A stretch of 64,000 bases of DNA from Defluviitaleaceae bacterium (GTDB taxonomy: Bacteria > Bacillota > Clostridia > Lachnospirales > WQUN01): positions 1-64,000 of the forward strand of contig WQVF01000006.1 in NCBI GenBank assembly GCA_009781725.1, written 5' to 3'. Shown piece by piece: positions 52,992 to 61,613 of the stretch (within the stretch, counting starts at the first letter, position 1; every line of letters begins with the position of its first letter). Below the pieces are notes generated by a model, which was given only the letters and a program-made list of their open reading frames with translations, was not told where the DNA came from and did not search any database. The position numbers and the translations under genes were made by a program.

Positions 52992-53713
52992 GTAATCCAT
53001 ATTTCTGGGATGAGCTGGCCCAATCCTGGTCCAACGGCGCATCCCGTACTTTTGAAGCGTATAGGCAACATATATGGCGGATAATGTCCTCAGGCACTAG
53101 GGAAACGGTATATATGGTGGGACTTGCCTCTCTTTTTGCTATTTTGCTGGGGCTTTTTTTGGGAGTGATTTTGTATGTCACCCAAAAAGACGGTATTTAT
53201 CCAGTGCCGATTCTTAACCGTATCCTAGGCACCATTGTCAATATAGGCCGTAGCATCCCTTTTGTTGTTCTTATAATGCTGGTGTTTCCATTGTCCCGGA
53301 TAATAGTTGGCTCATCAGTGGGCTCAACCGCAGCAATAGTGCCACTTTCAATCGCGGCAATTCCTTTTATGTCACGGGTAGTGGAATCCACCCTTAATGA
53401 GTTGGGCAAGGGCATAATCGAAGCCGCAATTGCCGCAGGAGCAACCCCGATGCAGATTATCTTCCGGGTGCTTTTGCCGGAAACCGCACCGGGACTTGTA
53501 TCTGGGTTTACTTTACTGGTAATCAACCTGATAACATTCTCCGCCATGGCGGGACTGGTAGGAGGGGGAGGCCTTGGACAAGTGGCGCAAAGCTACGGTC
53601 TTTTTCGGCATCGCCAGGATATTATGATATACACCGTTATTTTAATGGTAATTTTGGTGCAAATTGTGCAAATACTGGGCCAGCTTATTGCCAAAAAACT
53701 AGATAAACGATAG
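52988..53713 (+). CDS. MetI-family ABC permease (orphan)
   Basis: A 241-residue permease with about five or six membrane spans and the binding-protein-dependent transport motif EAAIAAGATPMQIIFRVLLPE (EAA loop) near residue 155. It resembles MetI, the methionine ABC permease. No ATPase or substrate-binding gene is beside it, so it must use subunits encoded elsewhere. The N-terminal 30 residues are unusually long and hydrophilic. The start overlaps the end of ogt. Confidence 0.85.
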   Translation: MSNPYFWDELAQSWSNGASRTFEAYRQHIWRIMSSGTRETVYMVGLASLFAILLGLFLGVILYVTQKDGIYPVPILNRILGTIVNIGRSIPFVVLIMLVFPLSRIIVGSSVGSTAAIVPLSIAAIPFMSRVVESTLNELGKGIIEAAIAAGATPMQIIFRVLLPETAPGLVSGFTLLVINLITFSAMAGLVGGGGLGQVAQSYGLFRHRQDIMIYTVILMVILVQIVQILGQLIAKKLDKR

Positions 53714-53721
53714 AGGTAAAC

Positions 53722-54366
53722 ATGACAAAGATAAGCCATCTACGTAATCGCATGAAGAACGAATACGTTAGCCGCAATCTAAACGAAGCCGCTGCCCTGG
53801 GTGAGGCACTTATTAAAGAGCAAATTTCCCAAACCCCGGGCCCCGGCTTTTCTAACGACCTTTTTAACTTAGGCCTAGTTTATGACGAGCAAAATCGGCT
53901 AGAAAAGGCCGCGGCACTATACACGAAGTCTTTACACCATGCGGGGGCAAGGGACTATGAGGCTTTGGCAACGCGTTCTGTTAACCTTGCCGGGGTATTT
54001 GCCCGGATGGAATTTTTTGAACCGGCCCTTCATTTTTACATACAGGCACGGGAAATAAGCAAGCGGCATTTAGGGGAAGAACACCCTATTTATGCAGATA
54101 CCTTGTACAACCTGGCAAACCTAATTACCGACACCGACCAAGATGAAGCCGCCATAAGCCTTCATGAGGAGGCACTAGCTATCCGGGAAAAAACAGGATT
54201 ACCTGATGATATCCTCCACAGCCTGCACTCTCTTGCATCGTTACATGGAGAGGCGGGTGATTATGAAAAAGCCCTGGCGTACTACTCCAAGGCTCTGGAT
54301 AAAACATTCTCAATTGAAAGCCAGAACAATGATGTTCTGCTAAGTAAGATAGTTATAGACGATTAG
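53722..54366 (+). CDS. tetratricopeptide-repeat protein
   Basis: The 214-residue protein holds about four TPR-type helical hairpins: FSNDLFNLGLVYDEQNRLEKAAALYTKSL, ATRSVNLAGVFARMEFFEPALHFYIQA, ADTLYNLANLITDTDQDEAAISLHEEAL and HSLHSLASLHGEAGDYEKALAYYSKAL. It has no signal peptide, so it is cytoplasmic and probably a protein-binding scaffold. It follows the permease gene closely (8 bp). Function unknown. Confidence 0.88.
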   Translation: MTKISHLRNRMKNEYVSRNLNEAAALGEALIKEQISQTPGPGFSNDLFNLGLVYDEQNRLEKAAALYTKSLHHAGARDYEALATRSVNLAGVFARMEFFEPALHFYIQAREISKRHLGEEHPIYADTLYNLANLITDTDQDEAAISLHEEALAIREKTGLPDDILHSLHSLASLHGEAGDYEKALAYYSKALDKTFSIESQNNDVLLSKIVIDD

Positions 54367-54371
54367 TGGCT

Positions 54372-54608
54372 TTACTTAAGCCCCTTAAGGGCTGTCGCCA
54401 ACTGGTCCGGGCAGGATGTGGCTTTATTATGGCATAGTATGCCGCTACATATTTGAATTACCTCCGCCGGGCTTTTGCCTTTGGCAAATTGGGCAATGCC
54501 TTTGAGACTGCCGTTGCAGCCAGACATAAAGGCCACGTCTTTGATTAAGCCGTCCTCAATTTCTATGTGGATTTCTTTACTGCATACGCCTTCTGTTTTG
54601 TATACCAT
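54372..54608 (-). CDS. TSCPD-domain protein (TIGR03905 type)
   Basis: A 78-residue protein ending with KATSCPDQLATAL, the TSCPD motif. Other conserved Cys (GVCSKE, SGCNGSL, GILCHN) suggest metal binding. The same domain occurs at the end of some ribonucleotide reductases. Function unknown. Convergent with the TPR gene; only 5 bp separate the two stops. Confidence 0.88.
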   Translation of the reverse strand: MVYKTEGVCSKEIHIEIEDGLIKDVAFMSGCNGSLKGIAQFAKGKSPAEVIQICSGILCHNKATSCPDQLATALKGLK

Positions 54609-54697
54609 CTAAACCTCCATACAGTCGCCCCCGCTGAGGGCGGCAAAAATTGTTTTAGTATATAATGCTTAGGATTATATCATAACTGAGGTGAAAG

Positions 54698-55738
54698 ATG
54701 CGCTATCATGAAAAAACCACTCAGGAAAATATCATAAAGCTGCGAGCCTTGCAAAAGGAGCTCCCCCCATTTTTACGAGACTATTTCAATAGCATGAACG
54801 ACCAAACCTCTGCCCTGACCCGCTTGGGTTATGCATTGGATATTAAAATCTTCTTAGGATACCTGGCGGAAGAACATCTGGATAGTAAACCAATCCAAGA
54901 TATTACCATTTCCGAACTAGCAAGCCTTAACGCTACTGACATACAATCTTTTATGGAATATCTTTCGTATTATGTCCCCCAAGGGGATCCTGACGGCTCT
55001 ATCACCAATGAATCCAAAGGCAAGTCACGAAAGCTAGCGGCAGTGCGGGGCTTATTTCGTTATTTATATCGTAAGGAAAAAATATCAGCCAACCCTGCAG
55101 AGCTTGTAGGCTTTCCAAAAATTCATGAAAAACCCATAACAACCCTGGAACCGGGTGAAGTCGCTCGTTTATTGGATGAAGTGGATAACGGTGAAAACCT
55201 AACCCCAAAACAAAAAAGTTACCATGCCCAAACCAAGCTCAGAGACGCTGCACTAATTACCCTGATGCTGGGTACAGGAATACGCATATCCGAATGTGTA
55301 GGACTGGACTTGGATCATCTGGACTTTGAAACCAACAGCATCCGGGTTACCCGTAAGGGGGGAGATGAAATGATACTTTATTTTGGAGACGAGGTAGAAG
55401 CTGCACTTAAGGCATATTTGGAAGTGCGCAAGGAAGCAGAAGCTCAGGCAGGCCATGAAGCGGCTCTATTCCTATCACTACAAAACCGCCGCCTCAGCAC
55501 CAGAGCAATACAGGATTTAGTGAAAAAATACTCTTCCCTAGTGACAAAGCTTAAAAATATTTCGCCTCATAAGCTACGCAGCACCTTCGGGACCCAGCTC
55601 TATGCCGAAACCAGCGATATCTACCTGGTGGCTAATGTGTTGGGCCATGCAGATGTAAATACAACTCGCAAGCATTATGCCAAAATGGACGACTCCCGCC
55701 GTAGAAGAGCGGCTAATGCGGTGCGGCTAAGGGAGTAA
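54698..55738 (+). CDS. tyrosine recombinase (XerC/XerD family)
   Basis: A 346-residue site-specific recombinase with an N-terminal core-binding domain (about residues 15-130). Its catalytic residues are Arg in LGTGIRISECVGLD, Lys in VTRKGG, H-x-x-R in SPHKLRSTF, His in LGHADVNTT and the Tyr nucleophile in RKHYAKM. It could be the dif/XerC-type chromosome resolvase or a mobile-element integrase. No element ends are visible around it, and a stand-alone housekeeping-type role is more likely. Confidence 0.92.
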   Translation: MRYHEKTTQENIIKLRALQKELPPFLRDYFNSMNDQTSALTRLGYALDIKIFLGYLAEEHLDSKPIQDITISELASLNATDIQSFMEYLSYYVPQGDPDGSITNESKGKSRKLAAVRGLFRYLYRKEKISANPAELVGFPKIHEKPITTLEPGEVARLLDEVDNGENLTPKQKSYHAQTKLRDAALITLMLGTGIRISECVGLDLDHLDFETNSIRVTRKGGDEMILYFGDEVEAALKAYLEVRKEAEAQAGHEAALFLSLQNRRLSTRAIQDLVKKYSSLVTKLKNISPHKLRSTFGTQLYAETSDIYLVANVLGHADVNTTRKHYAKMDDSRRRRAANAVRLRE

Positions 55739-55834
55739 TTCCTGTAACATGACTGTAAACATCTCATGTTTGCCATTTTCAATTACACATGGTAGTATCA
55801 TAATGTAGAATTTACAGCGAAAGGAGTATGCCCC

Positions 55835-57043
55835 TTGGATCAATTTACTTATGTAAAGCGCGGGTATGACCCGGAGGAAGTTGACAAGTATATATCCACC
55901 CTGGAACAGGTCATTAAAAGTTACAAAGACAAGGACAATGCTATCAAAAACGCAATAATAAGTGCCCAGGTGGCAGCAGATAATGTCATGCGCAATGCTC
56001 AAATGAATGCCGATGCATACAAAGCACAAATAGGCGAGCAGCTGGTAGAAATACGAGGGACTCTAGACAGACAAAGAATGGCCCTTCAATCTTTCCAGGA
56101 AGCCTATGCTAATATGGTAAGGAAAAGCATACAGGAGCTGGAGCAATCCACCACTATGACCGACCTGTTTTCAAGGTTGGAAGAAGCCGAAAGGGCCATA
56201 TCTGAATTGGAAGGCCTGGAAGCCGTGTCTGGACCAACAGCGGCACCTGCTGCTCATATGCCGCCCCCGGTAGTAGATGACAGAAGCTGGGATGCACAGT
56301 ATGACCAGAGCCGGGAAGCAAGGCCTGCCATACGTGATTTCGAGCAACCCAGAGAATATGGCCGAGAAACCCCGCCTCCTCGCCGGGATATGCGTGATGT
56401 AACCCGTGAGGATATAAGGGATGTAATGCGCCCCGACCGTCGCGAGCCTATGCAAGCCCCCCTCCATGAGACTCTGTTCGACACAGACAGGGATATACGT
56501 CCCCCCTCAAGGGAATATGACCCACACCGGGAAAATGTACGCAGCCAAAGCCGGGATGCATACGCTCCTGAAACCATGCACAGCCCAGAAAGAGATATGA
56601 GAAGCCATGGCCGTGATGCCTATGCCCCTGAACCACGTGAGATGACTCGGTCTCAAAGTCGGGATAATATGTATCATCCCCCCCAGGAGCCCATGCACAG
56701 GGAAATCCCTCAAGATGTTCTCCCCCATGGAGCACAACCTCAGTATGATACCAGAGACTACGGGCAGCAATGGGATAATGCCGGTAGGGATTATATGGCC
56801 GATAGCCGTGATATGAGAAGAGACGTCCCAAGGGAAGCAAGACGAGACATGGGCCGTGATTCAAGAGAAATGGGCCGAGACGTAAGAAGGGAACCAAACC
56901 GGGATATGATACGTACCCCGCCTCCCATGCGCCAGGAACCTAATCAGCCCATGCGTGACCTAAACCGGCCCTACATGCCTGACGCCCACGATTACCCTGA
57001 CAATGAGCAAAATCTGCTTCCTCCGGTAGCATCTCTTATGTAA
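55835..57043 (+). CDS. DivIVA-family protein with a long Arg/Asp-rich tail
   Basis: The 402-residue protein begins with a DivIVA lipid-binding domain (FTYVKRGYDPEEVDKYISTLEQVIKSYKD) and a coiled coil to about residue 135. The remaining 260 residues are low complexity, rich in R-D, D-R, S-R-D, R-E-M and Pro, with repeats such as SRDAYAPE and RDMRR. The TTG start follows AAAGGAG at eight-base spacing. DivIVA marks curved membrane and directs cell division, growth or sporulation. The tail probably is disordered and could form a scaffold or condensate; no partner can be named. Confidence 0.9.
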   Translation: MDQFTYVKRGYDPEEVDKYISTLEQVIKSYKDKDNAIKNAIISAQVAADNVMRNAQMNADAYKAQIGEQLVEIRGTLDRQRMALQSFQEAYANMVRKSIQELEQSTTMTDLFSRLEEAERAISELEGLEAVSGPTAAPAAHMPPPVVDDRSWDAQYDQSREARPAIRDFEQPREYGRETPPPRRDMRDVTREDIRDVMRPDRREPMQAPLHETLFDTDRDIRPPSREYDPHRENVRSQSRDAYAPETMHSPERDMRSHGRDAYAPEPREMTRSQSRDNMYHPPQEPMHREIPQDVLPHGAQPQYDTRDYGQQWDNAGRDYMADSRDMRRDVPREARRDMGRDSREMGRDVRREPNRDMIRTPPPMRQEPNQPMRDLNRPYMPDAHDYPDNEQNLLPPVASLM

Positions 57044-57086
57044 GTTTCATGTAAGATTTTTGTAAGCATAATGTAAACAAAAAATG

Positions 57087-57129
57087 AACCCCCATATGGT
57101 ATATTGTCATAAAACCACATGGGGGTTTT
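57087..57129. terminator. terminator after the DivIVA gene
   Basis: AACCCCCATATGG pairs with CCACATGGGGGTT around a 15-base loop and is followed by TTTTC. Confidence 0.75.
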
Positions 57130-57223
57130 CTATATCATTTTCTTACATATCTGCGGAACTACTGCAGATACTATACGTTAACAGTTATAAGAATAAAACC
57201 CATGATTTTTCAAGGAGGACAAT

Positions 57224-58588
57224 ATGAGAAAAAATTTAGCAAAATTTACAGCAGTAATTATGGCATTTGCAATGCTACTTGCATTGCTTCCCTCTGGGGC
57301 GGTTGAAGCCCAGGCTGCCAGCTCCAGTACACCGATAAGGGTTACCGTAAATGGGCGGTGGGTACATTTCCCCGACCAGCAACCCGTTATGGTGCAAAAT
57401 CGCCTGCTGGTACCTGTAGGCGGCGTATTCCAGGAAATGGGCTTCACTCCCTACTGGGATTCTGTAACCCGTATTGCAACCCTTACCCGTAGCGATATTA
57501 ATATTATTATCCCTGCCGGTTCCAATTCCTTTGCGGCCAATCATGTAATCATCACCCCTCCTGTCCCACAAAGGATGATTAATAACAGAATGATGCTGCC
57601 CCTTAGGGCAATAACAGATGCGGTAGGCGGCACAGCAATTTGGGATTCCGTACACAGGATAGCCCATATTACTGTAGCAATACCACACCAACCCACCCCG
57701 ACCCCAACTCCTTCTGCTACACCAACACCTACCCCCACACCTCAAGCCACTCCGGTGCCTCTTCGCACCGCGGCACCTCAGTTTGAAGGAAATCCCGCAA
57801 ACTTTGCTTTAGGCGGCGTTGCGTATATGCTGGGCGTCCGCTATACAGACGCGATTTGGGGAGTACACGGAACTACAGGTTGGTCGCGTCATAATCTTGA
57901 CAGACGATTCAATCATCTCAATATAACAATCGGCCGTCTGGATGGCTCAGGCAATGAAGCAAGAGCGGTACGGTTCTTTGGGGATCATAATCAGATTCTG
58001 GCAACTGTGCTTGTTACAGGCCCGACCTTCCACCCAGTCAATGTAACTGTCCCAACAGCTGGTGTTTCCATTCTACGAATTGAAATAGAAGACCCGGGCC
58101 CAAGCGCGGCAGGTGCCGTTGTAGTACTTGGCAATGCCATGCTCCACCCTACCGCACCCGGCCATACCCCGGCACCTACCCCAACACCGTCTCCGGTACC
58201 GTTTTTATCCACAGTGCCTCAATTTGAAGGCTCTCCTGGCTTTGCCTCAGGTGGTAACGCATATATGTTAGGCATTCGCCATTCTAATTCGGTATGGGGA
58301 ATCAATGTTCCTGGCGGCGTAGCTTGGTCAAATCATAACCTCGGTGGACGCTTTACCACCGTAACCGCTACAGTAGGACGGTTTGATGGCACAGGTACAG
58401 CAAGGAGATATATACGGTTCATTGGCGATAATAATCGGTTGATAGCATCCTTTGCCGTGGAAGGCATAAACTTCCAGCCTGTGAATATAACATTTAATGT
58501 TCAGTCTGTCTCAATTTTGAGAATAGAAATTGACGAGCCTGGTACCCACGGTGCCGCTGTTGTACTAAGTAATGTAATGATTCATTAA
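57224..58588 (+). CDS. secreted stalk-domain protein with two C-terminal repeats
   Basis: The 454-residue protein has a signal peptide (MRKNLAKFTAVIMAFAMLLALLPSGAVEAQA). A copper-amine-oxidase-N-type stalk domain follows: VTVNGRWVHFPDQQPVMVQNRLLVPVGGVFQEMGFTPYWD and NRMMLPLRAITDAVGG. After a Thr/Pro linker there are two related domains of about 130 residues (QFEGNPANFALGGVAYMLGVRYTDAIWGV and QFEGSPGFASGGNAYMLGIRHSNSVWGI), with an NPCBM-like look. Ribosome site AAGGAGG. It is probably a cell-surface or carbohydrate-binding protein. The copy at 58680 shares the stalk domain. Confidence 0.83.
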   Translation: MRKNLAKFTAVIMAFAMLLALLPSGAVEAQAASSSTPIRVTVNGRWVHFPDQQPVMVQNRLLVPVGGVFQEMGFTPYWDSVTRIATLTRSDINIIIPAGSNSFAANHVIITPPVPQRMINNRMMLPLRAITDAVGGTAIWDSVHRIAHITVAIPHQPTPTPTPSATPTPTPTPQATPVPLRTAAPQFEGNPANFALGGVAYMLGVRYTDAIWGVHGTTGWSRHNLDRRFNHLNITIGRLDGSGNEARAVRFFGDHNQILATVLVTGPTFHPVNVTVPTAGVSILRIEIEDPGPSAAGAVVVLGNAMLHPTAPGHTPAPTPTPSPVPFLSTVPQFEGSPGFASGGNAYMLGIRHSNSVWGINVPGGVAWSNHNLGGRFTTVTATVGRFDGTGTARRYIRFIGDNNRLIASFAVEGINFQPVNITFNVQSVSILRIEIDEPGTHGAAVVLSNVMIH

Positions 58589-58613
58589 ATAAAGCATAAT
58601 CGGACACAATGCC

Positions 58614-58642
58614 CGTCATCCCGGCACAAGGCCGGGATGACG
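58614..58642. repeat. perfect CGTCATCCCGGC palindrome
   Basis: CGTCATCCCGGC (58614-58625) and GCCGGGATGACG (58631-58642) form a 12-bp perfect stem with the loop ACAAG. It is of the same family as the element at 17117-17193, and lies between the two stalk-domain genes. Confidence 0.8.
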
Positions 58643-58679
58643 AAGCTGAATACGTAAGAGGAATTAACGGAGGTGTATC

Positions 58680-59900
58680 TTGAGAATTTTTGCAACTAAA
58701 CACAAAAACAAATTAATGTCTATGGGAGTAGCCCTTGTAATGGCACTGGCGCTGATTATTGCACCACTAGGGGGCTCATACTCAGAGGCGCAAGCCAACA
58801 CGCCCCCTAATGTAACCGTAGACGGTCACTTAGTATCTTTTCCGGATCAGCGTCCTATAATTGTGGGCAACCGGGTACTTGTTCCCGTCCGGGGAGTATT
58901 CGAACGGATGGGCTTTACCGTAACCTGGGATTCGCCCAACCGTATTGCACGCCTGGAGCGGGCTGATACATTGGTAATCATCCCAGCGGATATGTCTGCC
59001 TTTGTAGTCAATGCCCAGATTGTGACCCCGGATGTGCCTCAGAGGATTGTAAATAACCGACTGATGCTGCCCCTAAGATATGTGGCGGAGGCAGTAGGAG
59101 GCACAGCCTATTGGGACCAGACAAACAGGGTGGCCATTATTACAACCGCCGCAACACCGACACCGACTCCAGCGCCGACTGCCACTCCATCACCCACGCC
59201 ATCACCCACTCCATCACCATCACCACCTGCGGCATCAGTTACAATAACCTTTAATCCAGCCCCTGGTCAGCTTCCATACGGCGTTGTCAATACATTTCAG
59301 CACCCAACAGGTACTCAGCTGACTTCACTACCAACACCGACTCGTGATGGGTATACTTTTGCAGGTTGGACAGCAAACGGACAACTCATCAATCTTCCTC
59401 ATACTTTTAACACAAACACGACGCTATATGCCTCTTGGACACCCCAAGGCGCGGCTACACCAACACCAACTCCATCTCCCCGTCCATTGAGCACTTTCCC
59501 CCAAAGCAATGTGCATAATATTCGATGGGGCAGCGCACCTGTCCAGGGTCCTAATCGTAACGGCTTGATTCGGGCCGTTGGGGGTGAGTATACTGAGCAA
59601 CGGGAATCCTATTCAAGGATGGATATTAACTTGGACGGCCAAAATGCCAGAAGATTAACCGGATATGTAGGCCGAACCGGTGCTGCAGCATATGTTGCGG
59701 ATGCCGCACCACGCAGAGCGACAATATATGGCGACGGTTATGTCCTTGACTACTTCGATATAGGAGGTAATACAGCTGCTATACCCTTTGACATCGATAT
59801 CAGCGGTGTAAGGACCTTGCGAGTTCATTTCGATGCTATCGGCCCTATAGAAGAACGGGGCGTCAGCCTGATTATGTTTGATTTACGGGTTAACTGGTAG
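58680..59900 (+). CDS. secreted stalk-domain and InlB-repeat protein
   Basis: A 406-residue protein starting at TTG 58680 after GGAGGTG. The signal peptide ends near AQANTPP. A stalk domain (VTVDGHLVSFPDQRPIIVGNRVLVPVRGVFERMGF...) is followed by a Thr/Pro linker, one InlB-B type repeat (FNPAPGQLPYGVVN...TRDGYTFAGWTANG) and a C-terminal NPCBM-like beta domain (SRMDINLDGQNARRLTGYVGR...ATIYGDGYVLDYFDIGG). The InlB repeat is like that of the protein at 4338. It is most likely displayed or secreted and part of the cell envelope. Confidence 0.83.
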   Translation: MRIFATKHKNKLMSMGVALVMALALIIAPLGGSYSEAQANTPPNVTVDGHLVSFPDQRPIIVGNRVLVPVRGVFERMGFTVTWDSPNRIARLERADTLVIIPADMSAFVVNAQIVTPDVPQRIVNNRLMLPLRYVAEAVGGTAYWDQTNRVAIITTAATPTPTPAPTATPSPTPSPTPSPSPPAASVTITFNPAPGQLPYGVVNTFQHPTGTQLTSLPTPTRDGYTFAGWTANGQLINLPHTFNTNTTLYASWTPQGAATPTPTPSPRPLSTFPQSNVHNIRWGSAPVQGPNRNGLIRAVGGEYTEQRESYSRMDINLDGQNARRLTGYVGRTGAAAYVADAAPRRATIYGDGYVLDYFDIGGNTAAIPFDIDISGVRTLRVHFDAIGPIEERGVSLIMFDLRVNW

Positions 59901-59923
59901 GACAATAAAATAGCAAACTAGGC

Positions 59924-59960
59924 AGCCCCCATCTTGGCAAAACCGAGATGGGGGCTTTTT
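59924..59960 (+). terminator. terminator after the stalk-domain genes
   Basis: GCCCCCATCTTGG pairs with CCGAGATGGGGGC around a short A-rich loop, followed by TTTTTC. Confidence 0.8.
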
Positions 59961-59993
59961 CTTATACAACAACTGTAATATACTACGTACATT

Positions 59994-61613
59994 ATGACGA
60001 AGCTAATCAAGGCCACAAAAAAACCTAAAATCCGCACAAAGTTGATTATTATCTACTTGGTGGCAGGCATATTGCCGTGTTTGCTAATCAGCGGGCTGAT
60101 GATACGTAATGCCCGCACCTCCCTCCTTGAGCAGCGTACCGAGATACTGCGGCTGGATAACCAGCGGGTACGCAGTGCCATGTTTTCAATTTTGTATCAA
60201 AGCACCAGGATATCCGACACTATTTTCTTTGACGAGCAAACCCGGCAGCTAGTGACCCATATATATGCATCACCCCAGGATGTATCCGCCATGTACCGAG
60301 ACTATACTCTCACCCAAAACTTGATATCTCTGACCCCTGCAATCTCAGGCATTCGTATCTTTGTAACCAATGACAGCATGATATCCAGGGGACCTTTTGT
60401 GGTTGTGGATGAGACAGTGCTATCGGCGGATTGGTTTAACCGGGCAATACATACACGAGGCGAAATTACTTGGATATACGATACAGACATAGACAACTTA
60501 GGCGGCCTCAGACTAGTGCGCAATATTCCTTTACCACATGACGAACAATTTGCGGTCATGGTTATTACCATCAGCAATAACTACCTCGCCCTATCAATAG
60601 AAGGCGGGGATTTATTATATGTCTTATATCTCAACGAGGCTCAGCTATTTTACCGTTCCCATAGCATTACTGGACGGCTTGAAGCTAATGATATTTTTAA
60701 CAGGCCATTCAGCATCTTTGATATAGAGTTGGGGGGGCAGACCGCGTTGGGATATGCCGGGCGGGTAGTGCCTTTTCATAGCAATGATGCCTTTCAGATA
60801 CTTGCCTTTGATGCTACCGTATACCGGGATATAGCAAGTTCATTTAATATGACTTTGGCAATGGTTGTCGGAGTGCTTATTATTCCATTACTGCTCATAA
60901 TGTGGTTTACCTCCAACCTTAGCGAGGAAATAAACAGGAAAGAATTAGACCAGCAAAAGCTTATTAACTATCAACAGGAAATGGAATTCAAGATGCTTTC
61001 AAGTCAGATAAATCCCCATTTCCTGTTCAATGCCCTGGAAACCATTAGGATGAAAGCCGTTGTGGATAGCCAAGCCGAGATTGCATATATCATAAAACGC
61101 CTGGGCTCACTAATGCGCCATATGATTAAGGCCAAAGACCATATGATTACCCTCCATTCCGAGCTGGAGAATATCCATAGTTATTTGATTATCCAACGCT
61201 TTCGTTTCGGGGAAAGATTCAACTATGAAATTACTGTATCCCCGGAGATTGATACACAAAACTATATGATTCTCCCATTGCTGGTTCAACCAATCGTAGA
61301 AAATGCATTAATACATGGCTTGGAAAACCGGCTGGAAGACGGATGGATAAAAATCGATGTTTTTCGGGAGGACCAATTCCTAATGATACGAGTAGAGGAC
61401 AATGGCACCGGATTTGATGAGGATATAAAGGCAGAACTTAAAAAACGGATGGAAAATCCAAAGGAAACCCCTCAAGATGCAGGCATCGGCCTATCCAATA
61501 CACATCAGCGGATACGCATGTTTTATGGAAATGATTACGGTGTTGAAATAAACAGCAAAAAAAATGAAGGCACTGTATCCCTTTCCAGGTTGCCTTGGGA
61601 GGTGAACCAGTGA
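59994..61613 (+). CDS. YesM-type sensor histidine kinase
   Basis: The 539-residue kinase has an N-terminal membrane span, an extracellular sensor of about 240 residues (to about 275), a second span (MTLAMVVGVLIIPLLLIMWF), and the His_kinase domain. The phospho-His is in SSQINPHFLFNALETIRMKAV (about residue 342), then PLLVQPIVENALIHGLE and GIGLSNTHQRIRMFYG. This is the HPK7/YesM class, usually paired with AraC-type regulators to control sugar uptake. Its stop overlaps the GTG of the next gene. Confidence 0.93.
   Translation: MTKLIKATKKPKIRTKLIIIYLVAGILPCLLISGLMIRNARTSLLEQRTEILRLDNQRVRSAMFSILYQSTRISDTIFFDEQTRQLVTHIYASPQDVSAMYRDYTLTQNLISLTPAISGIRIFVTNDSMISRGPFVVVDETVLSADWFNRAIHTRGEITWIYDTDIDNLGGLRLVRNIPLPHDEQFAVMVITISNNYLALSIEGGDLLYVLYLNEAQLFYRSHSITGRLEANDIFNRPFSIFDIELGGQTALGYAGRVVPFHSNDAFQILAFDATVYRDIASSFNMTLAMVVGVLIIPLLLIMWFTSNLSEEINRKELDQQKLINYQQEMEFKMLSSQINPHFLFNALETIRMKAVVDSQAEIAYIIKRLGSLMRHMIKAKDHMITLHSELENIHSYLIIQRFRFGERFNYEITVSPEIDTQNYMILPLLVQPIVENALIHGLENRLEDGWIKIDVFREDQFLMIRVEDNGTGFDEDIKAELKKRMENPKETPQDAGIGLSNTHQRIRMFYGNDYGVEINSKKNEGTVSLSRLPWEVNQ

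Noticed and set aside
54698-55738. Recombinase as integrase of the RiPP island
   Set aside because: It is 39 kb from the island, with no element ends around it, and looks like a stand-alone Xer-type gene.
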